Origin: Orobanche coerulescens
Lineage: Eukaryota > Streptophyta > Magnoliopsida > Lamiales > Orobanchaceae
Length of the DNA stretch: 64,000 nt
Reading direction: 5' to 3'
Assembly: GCA_033398695.1 (NCBI GenBank)
Contig: CM065801.1
Location: 101,859,170 to 101,923,169, forward strand
Of this stretch, positions 45,552 through 56,789 are shown piece by piece. Each line of letters starts with the position of its first letter. Position 1 is the first letter of the stretch. The notes below the pieces were generated by a model. It made no database searches. It was not told the origin of the DNA and saw nothing but the letters and a program-made list of their open reading frames with translations. The position numbers and the translations under genes are program-made.

Positions 45552-46404
45552 GTATTTATTTTGGAGATAGTTCGATTGCATGGTACACCGAAGACCATTA
45601 TTTCTGATCGAGACGGCCGTTTTGTGTCTCATTTTTTGGAAAGCAGTTCATAAGGCCTTGGGGACCGAATTGAACTTCAGTACAGCTTATCACCTGCAGA
45701 CTGACGAACAATCCGAAAGGACCATTCAAATGGTGGAAGACATGATAAGGTCCTGTGCCTTAGATTGGTCAAACAATTGGGAAATTCATCTACCGTTGAT
45801 TGAATTTACTTACAACAATAATTGGCATGCTTCCATTAAGATGGCACCGTTTGAGGCATTATACGGGAGGAGATATAGATCACCCCTATGTTGGGATGAT
45901 TCATCAGACTTAATCGGGACAGAACCAGAGTTGATCGTACAGACTCGAGAGAAGATAGCCTTGATTCGTGAAAGGTTGTTGACCGCCCAGAGTCGCCAAA
46001 AATCTTATGCAGACGTACGCCGTCGCCCTTTGGAGTTCAGTACGGGAGACCACGTGCTTTTAAAGGTTTCCCCTACTCGAGGAATCTTTCGTTTCGGAAG
46101 GAAAGGAAAGCTGAGTCCGAGATATATCGGACCATTTGAAATCCTTAAGAGAGTTGGAGAGTTGGCATACAGATTGGCATTGCCGCCGTCATTGTGCCAT
46201 GTTCATAACGTGTTCCACGTATCCCAGTTACGGAGGTATATACCGGACCCTAGTCATGTCATTGATTTCGGGGAGATCGAAGTCGCTCAGGATGGGACGT
46301 TTGAAGAAAGACCGGTCAAGATACTCGAAAGTCGAGTTAAACAGTTGAGGAACAAATTAATCGTCTTGGTCAAAATTCAGTGGTCTAGACACGGAGTCGA
46401 ATAG
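45552..46404 (+). pseudogene. Gypsy integrase, C-terminal part, with chromodomain remnant
   Basis: Contains the second Asp (ISDRDGRF), a one-base shift in a T run near 45635, the Glu in LQTDEQSERTIQM, then [36 protein letters not shown] and HNVFHVSQLRRY. The chromodomain begins IVLVKIQWSRHGVE and is cut by a TAG at 46402; a second stop (TGA for Trp) follows within a few codons. The chromodomain would target integration to heterochromatin. Confidence 0.9.
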
Positions 46405-46479
46405 GCTACTTGAGAAACCGAGAATAGTATGCGGGAGAGTTATCCCGAGTTATTTGACCCTTAGTTTCGGGGACGAAAC

Positions 46480-46498
46480 TCTTTTAAGGGGGGGTGTA
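46480..46498 (+). promoter_or_regulatory. Polypurine tract of the gypsy element
   Basis: CTTTTAAGGGGGGGTGTA directly before the right LTR, after the conserved TTTCGGGGACGAAACT. Confidence 0.8.
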
Positions 46499-48482
46499 TG
46501 TAATACCCGGTTGTGATTCAGTCATTTATCATTCAGTAATTTCATTCGGTAATTGTCACCATGTAATTTTTTCACTTGTTAATAATCATTCATCCGTGTT
46601 CACCGTTCGAAATAATTTCGAGTTGTTATTGATATTGTTCATTGTTCAACCTTACTCGGGAATCGAGACAAGAGTATTATCTTAATTGTTATAATTGATT
46701 CATTAGTCGATGTTCACGTTGGAGTTCATGTCATTTTTAATCTCCTCATTGTTCAAATTGTGTTTTGTTGGGCGAATCCTTGTAATCATTGCTTGGAACC
46801 ACCGTTTTGGGGTTTCCGTACTTCCATTTCGTGTTATTGTTTCCCAAATATTGATTCCTATTGCTCTTATTCTCTTCCCGGGTCATTTTTCATCATTTTA
46901 GGACCTAAGGGGGGTGTGGGCCGCGGCACACACATTTTCCAATTTTGGCCGAGCAGCCTTTACCGTGGGCCGCGGCACACTGCCGAGTCATTGCCACGGC
47001 ACACTCGTCCGGGCCGCGGCACACTCGTGTTGCAACTTATCGGCCAACCCTTCTGTACCTTGTACCGCGGCACATGCCGACGGGGCCGCGGCACACTGCC
47101 GAGTCACTGCCGCGGCACACTCGTCCGTGCCGCGGCACGCTGCCGATCCCTAGGGGCAATTTTGGCCCTGTGTCGCGGCACACTTCGGCTGGGCCGCGGC
47201 ACACAGGGCAGTCAACTCTATAATTGTGTTTTTTGAGCGAGATTCAGCTCATTTCTTCCATCTTCTTCAACCTTCGAGAGAGAGAGCTTGAGGGGAGATA
47301 CTTTTCATCATCCATCACTTGAGGGTTTGATTTTCTTCATTTCTGTTCGATCGTGAAGCCCGGATAGTCGATCTAACGCGTGTTCTTCGGATCAAAGTGC
47401 TTGGATCTTCAAGAGGTAATTTATTCAACATCTTGGATTTCGATTTTGTGTTGAGATATGATGTTTTGGATGTTAAGATCATGTTGTATGAAGTGATATA
47501 CGCATGATTATGGATATGTTTGATTATTCATTGGATTATTAAAGGATTATTCAAGAACACTTTGAATGTTGAGTTGGATTTGGGGGTTTTCGATTAATTG
47601 TTGTTGAAATCACGATTTTAGATATTCATAATGGATTATTGATCGTATTGAAGATGTTTTGTTGGTTTGAAACACTTCTTGGGGTTTTGATGTTGGTATT
47701 ATTGAGGTTTGGTTATAAACAATCGAAGTTTGGCCACAAAGTGTTTGATATAATGCCCCAATGAACTTGGTTTAATCGTATCGATGGTTTGAGTTCGTTA
47801 TATTCGTGTTTGAATCGTATATTGAATGTATTGTTGGTAATTGTATTATTCAAGATTGTTCGAGCGACCGATATCTCAATTAGGACATTATTCGTGGAAG
47901 TTTTATTCTTGTCAACGAACCGAGGCAAGTACTCTAATTAGAATTGTTTATATTATGACAGTTATGATGTGATTGTATTGTGTAAATGTGTTGTGATTAT
48001 ATGTCCACCATGCGTTGATCCGATGGGAATCATCATGGGAATCTATAGCTGTGTGCGCTGGATCATTGGACAGGTAGTTTCACCATGTGTTGGTCTGACG
48101 GGGTCATCATGGGAATCTATAGCTGTGTGCACTGGATCGTTGGAATACCATCAGTATGTTGGAAACTGATATGATATGATATGTGTTGTTGGTATTTTCT
48201 CGTTGGAGAAACTTGTTACGATATAATTGTTGATTATATTACTATTGTATGATTATTGTACTTGTACTAGCATCGTTGTGGTAACCCCTGCGGGGCTGAA
48301 TATTTGTTTATGTTCAGGATCCAGGAGAGCGGGGAAACAACCACTGGAGCTGCATGACGACGAGGGTGCAGAGTGATGTTCCGGCCGGGTTTTATTGTCT
48401 GTTGTTTGTTGGTTATTTCAATAAGTACTCGAGTGCATCGTCAGTTTAAGACGTTTGGATTTTGGTGATGTATTAATAACCC
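46499..48482 (+). repeat. Right LTR of the gypsy element (about 2.0 kb)
   Basis: Same layout as the left LTR; it lacks one palindrome segment of about 25 bp near its start. Array at 46919-47202, TATA-like box at 47219, CGAGGCAAGTAC at 47921 and two minisatellite units at 47999-48152. Confidence 0.86.
46919..47202. repeat. GCCGCGGCAC palindrome array, right LTR
   Basis: About ten copies matching the left LTR array with scattered CpG-type changes and one fewer unit. Confidence 0.9.
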
Positions 48483-48591
48483 TTCATTGAAAAATTGTAT
48501 TCTCGGTATTGAACAAGACTGTTGTATTTTATTTCAGTAATTTCATAAGTTCGTATTTGTTATTGTCATTTCGCTTCTTCAGCCTTGTAAA
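48483..48591. other. Short host or LTR remnant between two gypsy elements
   Basis: About 109 bp with no gene. It may be the continuation of the LTR at 37408-39574 that was interrupted at 39575, but no direct match could be shown. Confidence 0.4.
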
Positions 48592-49091
48592 TGTAATATC
48601 CGCGTTTTCTATCCTTGGTAATTTCTATTTTTTTTTGTGCATATTCGTTTCTGACAACTCGCCTGGCTCTGTTTTGTAATTCTGAACCTATTTTATTCTT
48701 GGAGTTTTTCCGTTTAGACGGGTCTTGATAATGTTTTTACGTAATTTCATCTCGTGTTATATTCTGTCTCTTGTGTATTCGATTCTCGTTAAACTCGCTC
48801 GATTTTGTCGTTTTCTTACTTCCATGAGTTCGTATGCTTGTGTAGAGCATGTTGCGAGTTTCGGATTGTTAATCCGACGTTGTGTCGTGATTTTTCGGAT
48901 GTTTGGGCCGTTTTTGTAATTTCCTAGAAGTTTAGGGAATTTGTCCCTTGTTCGACTTTGGAGGTGTACCTCAGATCGTTTTGGGTTCCGTACTTCCATT
49001 TCGTGTTATTGTTACCCAAATATCGATCCCTGTTGCTTTTATTCTCCTTCCGGATCATTTTTCGTCATTTTGGGACCCGAGGGGGGGCGTG

Positions 49092-49428
49092 GGCCGCGGC
49101 ACAAGGATTGTGAGCCGCGGCACACACATCACTCAGTTGTTGCCTAAACAAACTGTACCGTGTGCCGCGGCACAAGGATTGTGCACCGCGGCACACAGCC
49201 GAGTCAGTGCTGCGGCACACTTGTCCGGGCCGCGGCACACCCGTGTGACACTTGCCGGCCAAAATCGACTGTACCGCGTGCCGCGGCACAGTCCGGAAGT
49301 GCCGCGGCACATGCCGAGTCTGAGCCGCGGCACGCTTAGAATGAGCCGCGGCACAACGAGCGGTCAGCCAACCACTGGGCACAATTTTTGGCTCTGAGCC
49401 GCGGCACAGTTTAGCTGAGCCGCGGCAC
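49092..49428. repeat. GCCGCGGCAC palindrome array, left LTR
   Basis: About thirteen copies, two of them full GTGCCGCGGCAC. Spacers include GAGTC, ACACTTGTCCGGG and CGGTCAGC words shared with the 39575 array. Confidence 0.92.
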
Positions 49429-49442
49429 ACAACGCGGTCAGC

Positions 49443-49450
49443 GCTATATC
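49443..49450 (+). promoter_or_regulatory. TATA-like box of the left LTR
   Basis: GCTATATC 15 bases after the last palindrome; the truncated right LTR has the same at about 56575. Confidence 0.45.
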
Positions 49451-50084
49451 TGCTTCTTATTCAGCGAGAATCACTCATTTCCTTCCCCTTCTTCAACCGT
49501 GCGAGAGAGAGAGAGAGTCTTGAGAGGGAGAGTTCCTCCATCTATCACTTAGTTGTGTAGATTTCTTCATCCCTTTTCGATCGGGTGGCTCGGATTGCGG
49601 ATCTAACACGTAGTTTTTGGATTTGAGTGCTTGATTCTTCAAGAGGTAAGCACTCCTTTGACCCTAGTATGATTTTGGGGAGGGTTTAGTGGTGATCTTG
49701 TGTTTTAACCCGAATTAACCGATGTTGTTGTTAGATTTGATAGTATACTCGTGACCCTTGGTTTTCTTGTTTTTGATTGGGATGAAATCCCGTTGTTATA
49801 CCATTGACCGATTTCATTTCCTTATGCACTCTTGGTGTCCGATGAATTGTCCCAACGGGTAGAATTAGGATTAATTCTTACCTTTCCGCATTATTGAGAC
49901 TTGTGTATACCGTTATTATGTTAGGATTGGATTTGGGAGGATTGTTCGGACCGAAACCTATTCCGTCGTCGTTTCCTTCGTTTCGTTTCATTCAAGGCAA
50001 GTACATGTATTACATTTCGTTATGTATATTGTGATTTTCGAAATGAATGATGAATGGTGATTTTTGGGTGCGTGAGTTGTGTTC

Positions 50085-50307
50085 CTTCCACCTGGAGTGT
50101 CCGACGGGATGTCTGGGGGTTGATACTAAGGGGTACGGCCGCGGAAGTGGACTTGGGTGCGTGTGTGATTGAACTTACACCCGGAGTGTTCGACGGGATG
50201 TCTGGGGGTCGATACTGAGGGGTACGGCCGCGGAAGTGGTATCCCACCCGGAGTGTTCGACGGGATGTCTGGGGGTCGATACTAAGGGGTACGGCCACGG
50301 GATACCA
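50085..50307. repeat. Three-unit minisatellite, left LTR
   Basis: Units contain GACGGGATGTCTGGGGGT and GGGGTACGGCCGCGG. It stands at the same place as the minisatellites of the other LTR families but is a different sequence. Confidence 0.88.
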
Positions 50308-50867
50308 GTTGTGATTTTGTGATATCGTGATGACTGAAAATTGATGTGATTGCCAATGTAGTATTCCGGAATATATATATGTGGCAAATGACTTATGTTT
50401 GAGATGATTGTGTAAAACCGTATTTTTGTATATAATGTTGTGTAATTGTGTACTTGCACTAGCTATTCGAATGCTAACCCCTTGAATGGGGGAAATGCGT
50501 CTTATGCATTTCAAGTACCGGGAGAGCTAAGGAGCAGGCACGGGGCACGCACGTAAAGGATGGGATGGCTTGATGATGTGGCTCGAGTCAGTACTTTTAT
50601 GTGGTGTCATTGCATTCGTCGAGTACTGGAATTAAATTGTCTACTTTTAAACTTGGTTTAAGTCCCCTGCGTGGGGAACGAATTGGTGTTTATTTTATGT
50701 TCACGTACTCCGTTACAATTGTTTTGGCCGAGGCCACGGCCTTATGTACTTTTGAGTGCATTGTTTGGAATTACATTGTGGGTTATGTGTCATGTGTTAG
50801 CCTGGTAGACCTCACGAGGGTTCTACGGCGTGTAATGTCCCATTTGTGAATTGGGGTGTTACATTTA

Positions 50868-50879
50868 TGGTATCGGAGC
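50868..50879 (+). promoter_or_regulatory. Primer-binding site
   Basis: TGGTATCGGAGC four bases after the LTR end, as in the element at 56790. Confidence 0.9.
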
Positions 50880-50995
50880 CAAGGTTTTGAATACCTAGGC
50901 TGTCGGTTAATTTTGGGTCTGTTAGTGGCGTCATTTAGAGTCAGTCATTGAGCCTAATATCATCATGCTACCGTCTTTTCGTGCGACCCGTGGCT

Positions 50996-51122
50996 GTAAG
51001 TCTCCTCGAACTCTTATATTCCTGTAATTCGTTTTCTTGCGTTGTTCGGGATTGTGAATTGTGATACCAACTTTGTCAATTGTGAATCTTGCTGATTTTG
51101 TCCTTTTTCATTCTTCCTCTAG
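50996..51122 (+). other. Candidate leader intron before gag
   Basis: GTAAGTCTCC at 50996 and TTCTTCCTCTAG ending at 51122, one base before the gag ATG: the same layout as in the 39575 element (41705-41806). The donor context CGTGCGACC...GTAAGTCTCC is also kept in the non-autonomous element (23225-23248). Confidence 0.45.
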
Positions 51123-51123
51123 T

Positions 51124-52130
51124 ATGTTGAGAGGTCGTGGTGGTAGACCAGCTAGGGGACGCGTCCGAGGCCGTGGTCGGGGTGCTGATAATGAAGAGGG
51201 CTCACTTTCTCAGTCCTCTGCGGACTCGGCCTCTCACTCGGCCGTCGGGTAATAATGCCGACGCTGGCTACCGCCGTACTTGCCAGCTAGTAGCTCGGCT
51301 TGCTCGATAGCTCGGGGTGGACGCTTAATCCGCCCCCGACACCGGAAGAGGAGGCTAGTAAGTGGCTTCAGACGGTGACTAAGATGCACCCTCCTCGTTT
51401 CTCCGGATCCTCGGACTCCCTCGGTTGGGAGAATTGGCTCTTTCAGTTGTCCAGGACCTTCGATGCCGTAGCTTGTCACGAAGACAGAGGGTACATATTG
51501 CCCGACTCCTGGATATGGAAGCTGCGGAATGGTGGGAGGCCGTTACGCCCAGAGATCGTCGAGCTACTTGGGAGGAATTCAAGGCTGCTATGGAAGCAGA
51601 ATATTGCCCACCGCCAGTTAAGGAGCGCAGAATTGTGGAGTTCTTCACCGCTACACCTCAGGACGTGCCTATTTCTCGTGCCATCATTACTTACAATCGC
51701 GGTTGGGTTTCGTGAGAGATCGTGTGAGGACGGAGGCCGATAAAATCCGTTACTTCAATATGCGCATGAAGCCGCATATTAGGCGAGTATGGCACCGCTC
51801 ATGTGTGCCACTTTGAAAGAATACCGGATCGCGCCTAGCGATCGAGATGGCGGTTCGGAATCGAGTCGGTTTCGGAAGGTAAGAAGCGAAGACTACCGGT
51901 GGATTCTCGACCAGGAAGGGTGGTCGGGCCGAGGTCTCGTTCGCTCCCATACCGGGAAGAGGCCGTTCCATCAGCCGGTGGATCTCGTGGTAACTGCTCG
52001 GGTCAAAGTCGCCGGGTGGCGGGGTTTGTTTTAAGCGCAACCAATATGAGCATTTGATGAAGGATTGTCCTCTTCCCCGTTGCTTGCTTCACTTGCGAAG
52101 TGCATCGGGCGGCTCATTGTGAGAGAGCCA
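51124..52130 (+). pseudogene. Gypsy gag, several frameshifts
   Basis: The ATG at 51124 starts MLRGRGGRPARGRVRGRGRG and stops at 51252. The capsid continues in another frame with MHPPRFSGSSDSLGWENWLF (from about 51384), shifts near 51490 to RLLDMEAAEWWEAVTPRDRR, and shifts again near 51715 to DRVRTEADKIRYFNMRMKPH. The zinc knuckle near 52040 reads CFKRNQYEHLMKDC, having lost the second Cys. At least four indels in 1 kb contrast with the well-kept pol. Confidence 0.8.
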
Positions 52131-52351
52131 CTGTGGTCGCTAGAGTTCCGACTACCACTACCGATCGGAGGATCATAATACTCCGGCTACTCAGTTCCGC
52201 AGGTTCGGTCGCGGTAGAGGTCGGGGACAATGGATCGTCGCAGCCTCGAGCTCGGGTTGATCCACCCCGACCGTATCGATGAGGCGCACAGAGGAGACAG
52301 ACATTCCGGTGGCGTCAGTACCACTCGATCCTTACTCATCCGTTTCGTGCT

Positions 52352-53311
52352 TTTGATTCGGGTGCTACCCATTCCTTTATTGCGTCGGATTGTGTGAATC
52401 GTATTGGCTTTAACTGCTTGTTTGAGTGTGAACCGTTTGTGGTGGGTACGCCTAGCGGGGATCGTATGGTTGGGGACCGGGAAGTTAGGGATTGCCCCGT
52501 GAGGATCGGGAGCCGAGATTGGCCCTCGAACCTCATTGTTATCGACCTCAAGGGTGAGGATTTAATCCTCGGGGACGATTGGTTAGAGCGTCACGGTGCT
52601 ATCATGAACTATCGGACTCGTACTATCTCAATCGTGGCCGAGGATGGCACCGAGCATACCCTCGTCGGCTGTAAGCAGGGTAGATCGGGGAGCGTGATTA
52701 GCGCCCTGAAGGCGATGAAACTTCTGAACCAGGGCTGTGTCGGCTACTGGTGCTATGCTCTGAAGGCGGAAGATGGTGGAGTTGACATGTCGTCAATTCC
52801 AGTTGTTAGTGAGTATCCCGATGTCTTCCCAGACGACTTGCCGGGGTTACCACCACAGCGAGAGGTGGAGTTTCCTATTGATCTAGAGCCGAATGCAGCC
52901 CCTATTTCTCGAGCACCGTACCGTATGGCACCATCGTAGATGTTAGAGTTGAAGAACCAGTTGGGAGAATTGTTAGATAAAGGGTATATTCGACCGAGCG
53001 CATCGCCTTGGGGTGCACCCGTACTTTTCGTTAAGAAGAAAGATGGGTCGCTTCGTTTATGCATCGATTATCGAGAATTAAACAAGCTGACCATCAAAAA
53101 TAAATACCCTTTGCCCAGGATTGACGATTTGTTTGATCAGCTTCAGGGGGCGACAGTCTTTTCGAAGATTGATTTGCGATCGGGCTACTACCAGTTGAGA
53201 ATTCGGGACGTCGATATTCCGAAAGCCGCCTTTCGGACGAGATATGGCCATTACGAGTTTGTGGTTATGCCTTCGGGCCAACTAATGCCCCACAGTTGTT
53301 CATGCAGTTGA
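52352..53311 (+). pseudogene. Gypsy protease and first half of RT
   Basis: Protease motif FDSGATHSFIASDC at 52352 (DSG in place of DTG), then DLILGDDWLERHGAI. An in-frame TAG at 52937-52939 replaces the Glu before [14 protein letters not shown] runs [25 protein letters not shown] and FVVMP, then a one-base deletion near 53275 (expected FGLTNAPQLF) moves the reading to the next frame. Confidence 0.9.
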
Positions 53312-54280
53312 TGAACAAGGTTTTTATTGAGTATCTGGACAAATTCGTAGTCGTTTTTATCGACGATATTCTTATATATTCACGGAGTCGGGAGGAACAC
53401 GCCTTACATCTCCGAATTGTATTAGACACTTTGAGGACTGAGCAGTTGTACGCGAAGTTCTCTAAGTGTGAGTTTTGGCTCGAGGAAGTGACGTTCCTCG
53501 GGCATGTGATTTCAGCAGAGGGAGTTCGGGTAGATCCGCAGAAGATAGAGGCAGTGATGGCTTGGGAGCCGCCTAAGAATGTGAAGGAGGTGAGGAGTTT
53601 TCTGGGTCTCGCCGGCTATTACCGCAGATTCGTTGAGGGATTTTCTAAGATCGCTAGACCACTCACTCAGTTACTCCAGAAAACTCAGAAGTTCGAGTGG
53701 ACTGCAGACAGGCAGGACAGCTTTGACGAGTTAAAGAGACGTCTGACTACCGCGCCCGTTTTAGCATTGCCTCAGGGGAACGAGGACTTCGTAGTGTATA
53801 GTGATGCTTCGGGCCTTGGTCTAGGATGTGTTTTGATGCAGAGAGACAGAGTGATTGCTTATGCGTCCCGCCAATTGAAACCTTATGAAGTAAACTATCC
53901 CACGCACGATTTGGAATTAGCTGCGGTCGTTTTCGCCTTAAAAATCTGGAGGCACTACCTCTATGGGTCATCATGTAAGATTTTTACGGATCACAAGAGT
54001 TTGAAGTACATCTTCAGCCAGAAAGAGTTGAACATGAGACAGCGTAGGTGGTTAGAGCTAATTAAAGATTACGACCTCGAGATACTTTACCATCCGGGTA
54101 AGGCCAACGTAGTGGCTGATGCGTTGAGCAGAAAACCGATGGCTTTGCAGATGTTAGAGGTACTTACACCGCAGAGTAAGATCCAGCGAGATTTCATCCG
54201 TCAGAATATTGAGGTTTGGGTTCAGAGAGTTCAGGGCCAGTTATGTGCATTAGAGATCACTTCGTCCCGATCGATGATAT
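53280..54280 (+). pseudogene. Gypsy RT second half and RNase H
   Basis: Open frame with [16 protein letters not shown], the catalytic FIDDILIY (about 53356), [30 protein letters not shown], RNase [26 protein letters not shown] and [15 protein letters not shown] frameshift near 54270 leads into the integrase frame. Confidence 0.93.
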
Positions 54281-55697
54281 CAAGGCGAAGCAATATGACG
54301 ATCCGTTTTTGGTCCAGCTGAGGGAGGATGTGAGGAAAGGGAAAGCCCCTGGATTTGTGGTTCACGATGATGGAGTTTTGAGGTTTCGCGGCAGACTTTG
54401 TGTACCATGTGATATTGAGCTGAGACAGAAGATCTTGAGCGAAGCTCATACCACGCCCTACTCCATACATCCTGGTACGAGTAAAATGTACAAGGACGTG
54501 AGGAGTAACTACTGGTGGAGTAATTTGAAGATGGATGTTAGCGAGTTTGTGGCGAAGTGTTTGACCTGTCAACAGGTTAAGATTGAGCATCAGCGACCCG
54601 CGGGGCTGTTACGACCACTTCCTATCCCGGAGTGGAAATGGGAGGATATTACTATGGATTTCATTACCGGTATGCCTAAGACTCGGACGGGAATGAACAT
54701 GATTTGGGTCGTTGTTGATCGACTAACCAAATCAGCTCATTTTCTAAGTATTAAGGACACTTGGGTGCCGGAGAGGCTTGCACGAGTGTTTGTTGCGGAA
54801 ATAGTGAGATTGCATGGGACCCCTAAGAGCATTGTTTCGGATCGTGATGGCCGGTTCATATCACATTTTTGGCAGGCCGTTCATAGAGCTTTGGGAACCG
54901 AGTTGAGACTTAGTACATCCTACCACCCTCAGACAGACGGACAGTCTGAGCGGACGATATAGACGCTAGAGGATATGCTGAGAGCCTGTGCCTTAGATTG
55001 GAAGGATGATTGGGAGACACACTTTCCGTTGATCGAGTTCACGTATAACAATAGTTGGCATGCCTCGATCAAAATGGCACCATTCGAAGCGTTGTATGGA
55101 AGGAGGTGCAGATCACCGTTGTGTTGGGATGATACGTCCAAGCTAATCGGTACCGAGCCCGATCTGATAGTTGAGACGAGGGAGAAGATTACCCTGATTC
55201 GTGGTAGATTGCTGACGGCCCAGAGTCGGCAGAAGTCTTATGCCGATACACATCGCCGACCGTTGGAGTTTGAGGTGGGAGATCATGTCTTGCTTAAGGT
55301 GTCGCCGACACGGGGAGTTTACCGCTTCGGTCGGAAGGGTAAACTTAGTCCGAGATTTATCGGGCCGTTTGAGATTTTAGATAGAGTTGGAGAACTCGCG
55401 TATCGGTTAGGCTTGCCGCCGTCCCTGAGCCACGTGCATAACGTATTTCATGTTTCCCAGCTTAGGAAGTACATATCGGACCCTAGCCATATTATTGATT
55501 TTGGAGAGATCGAGTTGGGGCCCGACATTACCTTCGAGGAGAGGCCGATTCAGATCTTAGAGCGTCGGGTTAAGCAACTCAGGCACAAAACCATCCCTTT
55601 GGTCAAAGTGCAGTGGTCGAGGCATGGATCCGAGGAGGCCACGTGGGAAACAGAGGAGAGTATGAGGTCGAGATACCCCGAGTTATTCGTGTTGTAA
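54270..55697 (+). pseudogene. Gypsy integrase with complete chromodomain
   Basis: Zinc-binding module [17 protein letters not shown]...CLTCQQVK, catalytic Asp in TMDFITGMP, Asp in VSDRDGRFIS, Glu in HPQTDGQSERTI. One in-frame TAG at 54960-54962 replaces Gln after SERTI. Then [48 protein letters not shown] and the chromodomain IPLVKVQWSRHGSEEATWET, ending at 55697. This is the only uninterrupted chromodomain in the window. Confidence 0.94.
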
Positions 55698-55720
55698 GTT
55701 TCGGGACGAAACTTATTTTT

Positions 55721-55732
55721 AGGGGGAGATAA
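55721..55732 (+). promoter_or_regulatory. Polypurine tract
   Basis: AGGGGGAGATAA directly before the right LTR, after TTTCGGGACGAAACTT. Confidence 0.85.
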
Positions 55733-56789
55733 TGTAATATCCGCATTTTATATCCTTGGTAATTTCTATTTTTTGGTGCATATTCGTTTCGGACAACTCG
55801 TCTGGCTCTGTTTTGTAATTCTGAACCTATTTTATTCTTGGAGTTTTTCCGTTTAGACGGGTCTTGATAATGTTTTTACGTAATTTCATCTCGTGTTATA
55901 TTCTGTCTCTTGTGTATTTGATTCTCGTTAAACTCGCTCGATTTTGTCGTTTTCTTACTTCCATGAGTTCGTATGCTTGTGTAGAGCATGTTGCGAGTTT
56001 CGGATTGTTAATCCGACGTTGTGTCGTGATTTTTCGGATGTTTGGGCCGTTTTTGTAATTTCCTAGAAGTTTAGGGAATTTGTCCCTTGTTCGACTTTGG
56101 AGGTGTACCTTAGATCGTTTTGGGTTCCGTACTTCCATTTCGTGTTATTGTTACCCAAATATCGATCCCTGTTGCTTTTATTCTCCTTCCGGATCATTTT
56201 TCGTCATTTTGGGACCCGAGGGGGGGCGTGGGCCGCGGCACAAGGATTGTGAGCCGCGGCACACACATCACTCAGTTGTTGCCTAAACAAATGCACTGTG
56301 CCGCGGCACAAGGATTGTGCGCCGCGCACACAGTGAAGCCAAGCCGCGGCACACTTGTCCGGCCGCAGACACCCGTGTGACACTTGCCGGCCAAAATCGA
56401 CTGTACCGCGTGCCGCGGCACAGTCCGGAAGCGCCGCGGCACATGCCGAGTCTGAGCCGCGGCACGCTTCGAATGAGCCGCGGCACAACGAGCGGTCAGC
56501 CAACCACTGGGCACAATTTTTGGCTCTGAGCCGCGGCACAGTTTAGCTGAGCCGCGGCACACAACGCGGTCAGCGCTATATCTGCTTCTTATTCAGCGAG
56601 AATCACTCATTTCCTTCCCCTTCTTCAACCGTGCGAGAGAGAGAGAGTCTTGAGAGGGAGAGTTCCTCCATCTATCACTTAGTTGTGTAGATTTCTTCAT
56701 CCCTTTTCGATCGGGTGGCTCGGATTGCGGATCTAACACGTGGTTTTCGGATTTGAGTGCTTGATTCTTCAAGAGGTAAGCACTCCTTT
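55733..56789 (+). repeat. Right LTR, first 1057 bp
   Basis: Matches 48592-49662 closely except in the palindrome array (56231-56560), where several units are altered or lack single C or G bases. Broken at 56789 by the insertion of the next element. Confidence 0.92.
56231..56560. repeat. GCCGCGGCAC palindrome array, truncated right LTR
   Basis: About eleven copies. Compared with 49092-49428, units near 56290-56380 have lost or changed bases (GCCGCGCACAC, GGCCGCAGACACC). Confidence 0.9.

Larger units (their letters stand above)
39575..48482 (+). mobile_element. Gypsy (Tekay-like chromovirus) element, near full length, inactive
   Basis: Two LTR copies (39575-41581 and 46499-48482) flank gag, protease, RT, RNase H, integrase and a decayed chromodomain in gypsy order. 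LTR starts are TGTAATACCCGGTTGTGA. Both copies stop matching at AATAACCCTTCATTG; the usual GTGTTACA end and PBS are not present. TTCAT occurs before the left LTR and after the right one but also after the left LTR, so it is weak as a target duplication. Coding frames carry several stops and shifts. Confidence 0.88.
48592..50863 (+). repeat. Left LTR (2272 bp)
   Basis: Its U3 start differs from the other families. From about 48975 (TTTTGGGTTCCGTACTTCCA) it shares about 110 bp and the palindrome array with the LTRs at 39575 and 46499. Downstream it has TATATC (49445), AAGGCAAGTAC (49994) and a three-unit minisatellite (50085-50307). Confidence 0.92.
48592..56789 (+). mobile_element. Gypsy (Tekay-like chromovirus) element, 3' LTR truncated by an insertion
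   Basis: Left LTR 48592-50863 (2272 bp, TGTAATATCCGCG...GGTGTTACA), PBS, gag, protease, RT, RNase H, integrase with intact chromodomain, purine tract, and right LTR from 55733. The right LTR matches the left one until 56789, where the next gypsy LTR is inserted after CCTTT. The coding part has few defects from 52.9 kb on, so it is among the younger elements here. Confidence 0.93.

Noticed and set aside
39570..48487. TTCAT as target-site duplication of the 39575 element
   Set aside because: The same TTCATTG also follows the left LTR, so it is probably part of the LTR; not accepted as a duplication.
50020..50514. 164-codon minus-strand ORF
   Set aside because: It runs through the LTR minisatellite at 50085-50307 and repeats with it.
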